DNA from: Tubiluchus corallicola
Taxonomy: Eukaryota; Priapulida; Priapulimorpha; Priapulimorphida; Tubiluchidae
Length of the DNA stretch: 64,000 nucleotides
Reading direction: 5' to 3'
Assembly (NCBI GenBank): GCA_030141605.1
Contig: JAQGDQ010000033.1
Location: forward strand, 799,214-863,213
A model generated the notes under the pieces. It did not search any database. It worked only from the letters and a program-made list of their open reading frames with translations, and was not told the origin of the DNA. Position numbers and translations under genes: made by a program. Shown one piece after another: positions 63,687 through 64,000 of this stretch (position 1 is the stretch's first letter; the number at the start of each line of letters is the position of its first letter).

Positions 63687-64000
63687 CTAAAATTGCAAAC
63701 GATAAACGTTTTATTAACAACAGTAAATCAACATTGCACATTAGAATGTGAGATTTTGTTTTTAAAGTTAATCAAATGCCACTGGGTCACCCAGTGAAAT
63801 TACCCAATGCAAAACACCCTTATGTCACAGATTTTAATGCAATTTAGTGTGTTGGTCTGGCTTATGAAGAAATGCAAAAATCCAAATTTTTAGCAAAATT
63901 GGGCCAACGGTTCAAAAGTTATGGCCCTTTGAAAATGGCTGAAAAGGCTAAGAATCGCCAAAATCGGCGTGACATGCAGTTTTTAAGCGATCATAACTCA
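63687..64000. other. Rab1 intron, right edge of window
   Basis: No exon found. From about 63830 the sequence has a different texture (AAATTGGGCCAACGG, then GTTATGGCCC and CGCCAAAATCGGCG) suggesting an interspersed repeat running off the edge; family unknown. Confidence 0.4.

Overview
The window is nuclear DNA from an animal: AT-rich, intron-rich, with canonical GT-AG introns and metazoan gene families. The families (PPP1R37, symplekin, Rab1, a SEA/CUB/EGF membrane protein) and the invertebrate-style MITEs, hAT relics and tRNA-headed SINE relics point to an invertebrate. I cannot fix the phylum from sequence alone; a sponge, cnidarian or other invertebrate are all possible. All identities come from reading translated exons against remembered family sequences. 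No database was searched.

Layout. (1) 663-19713, minus: the first six coding exons of a PPP1R37 orthologue (leucine-rich-repeat PP1 regulator), running off the left edge. (2) 19714-21663: a divergent intergenic region filled largely by a 250-bp-armed imperfect inverted repeat. (3) 21664-48493, plus: a complete 30-exon symplekin gene (1203 aa, mRNA 3'-end processing scaffold). Its introns hold hAT elements, a LINE tail, tandem repeats and a nested antisense intronless ORF with a possible MATH domain. (4) 49422-53748, minus: an 8-exon, 704-aa type I membrane protein with CUB, SEA, calcium-binding EGF and transmembrane segments. A polybasic furin-like site sits where SEA domains normally self-cleave. 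(5) 55458-56225 (minus) and 57684-58694 (plus): two unrecognised single-exon genes, divergently arranged, each a glycosylated-looking type II membrane protein. (6) 61133-63686, minus: the last three exons of a Rab1 GTPase, running off the right edge.

The genes are not an operon. PPP1R37 and symplekin are head-to-head, and symplekin and the SEA protein are tail-to-tail. PPP1R37 and SYMPK both lie in human 19q13.32, so the pair may preserve old linkage. The three membrane-protein genes at 49-59 kb form the least familiar part of the window. Introns and spacers otherwise hold decayed mobile elements, microsatellites and plain AT-rich sequence.
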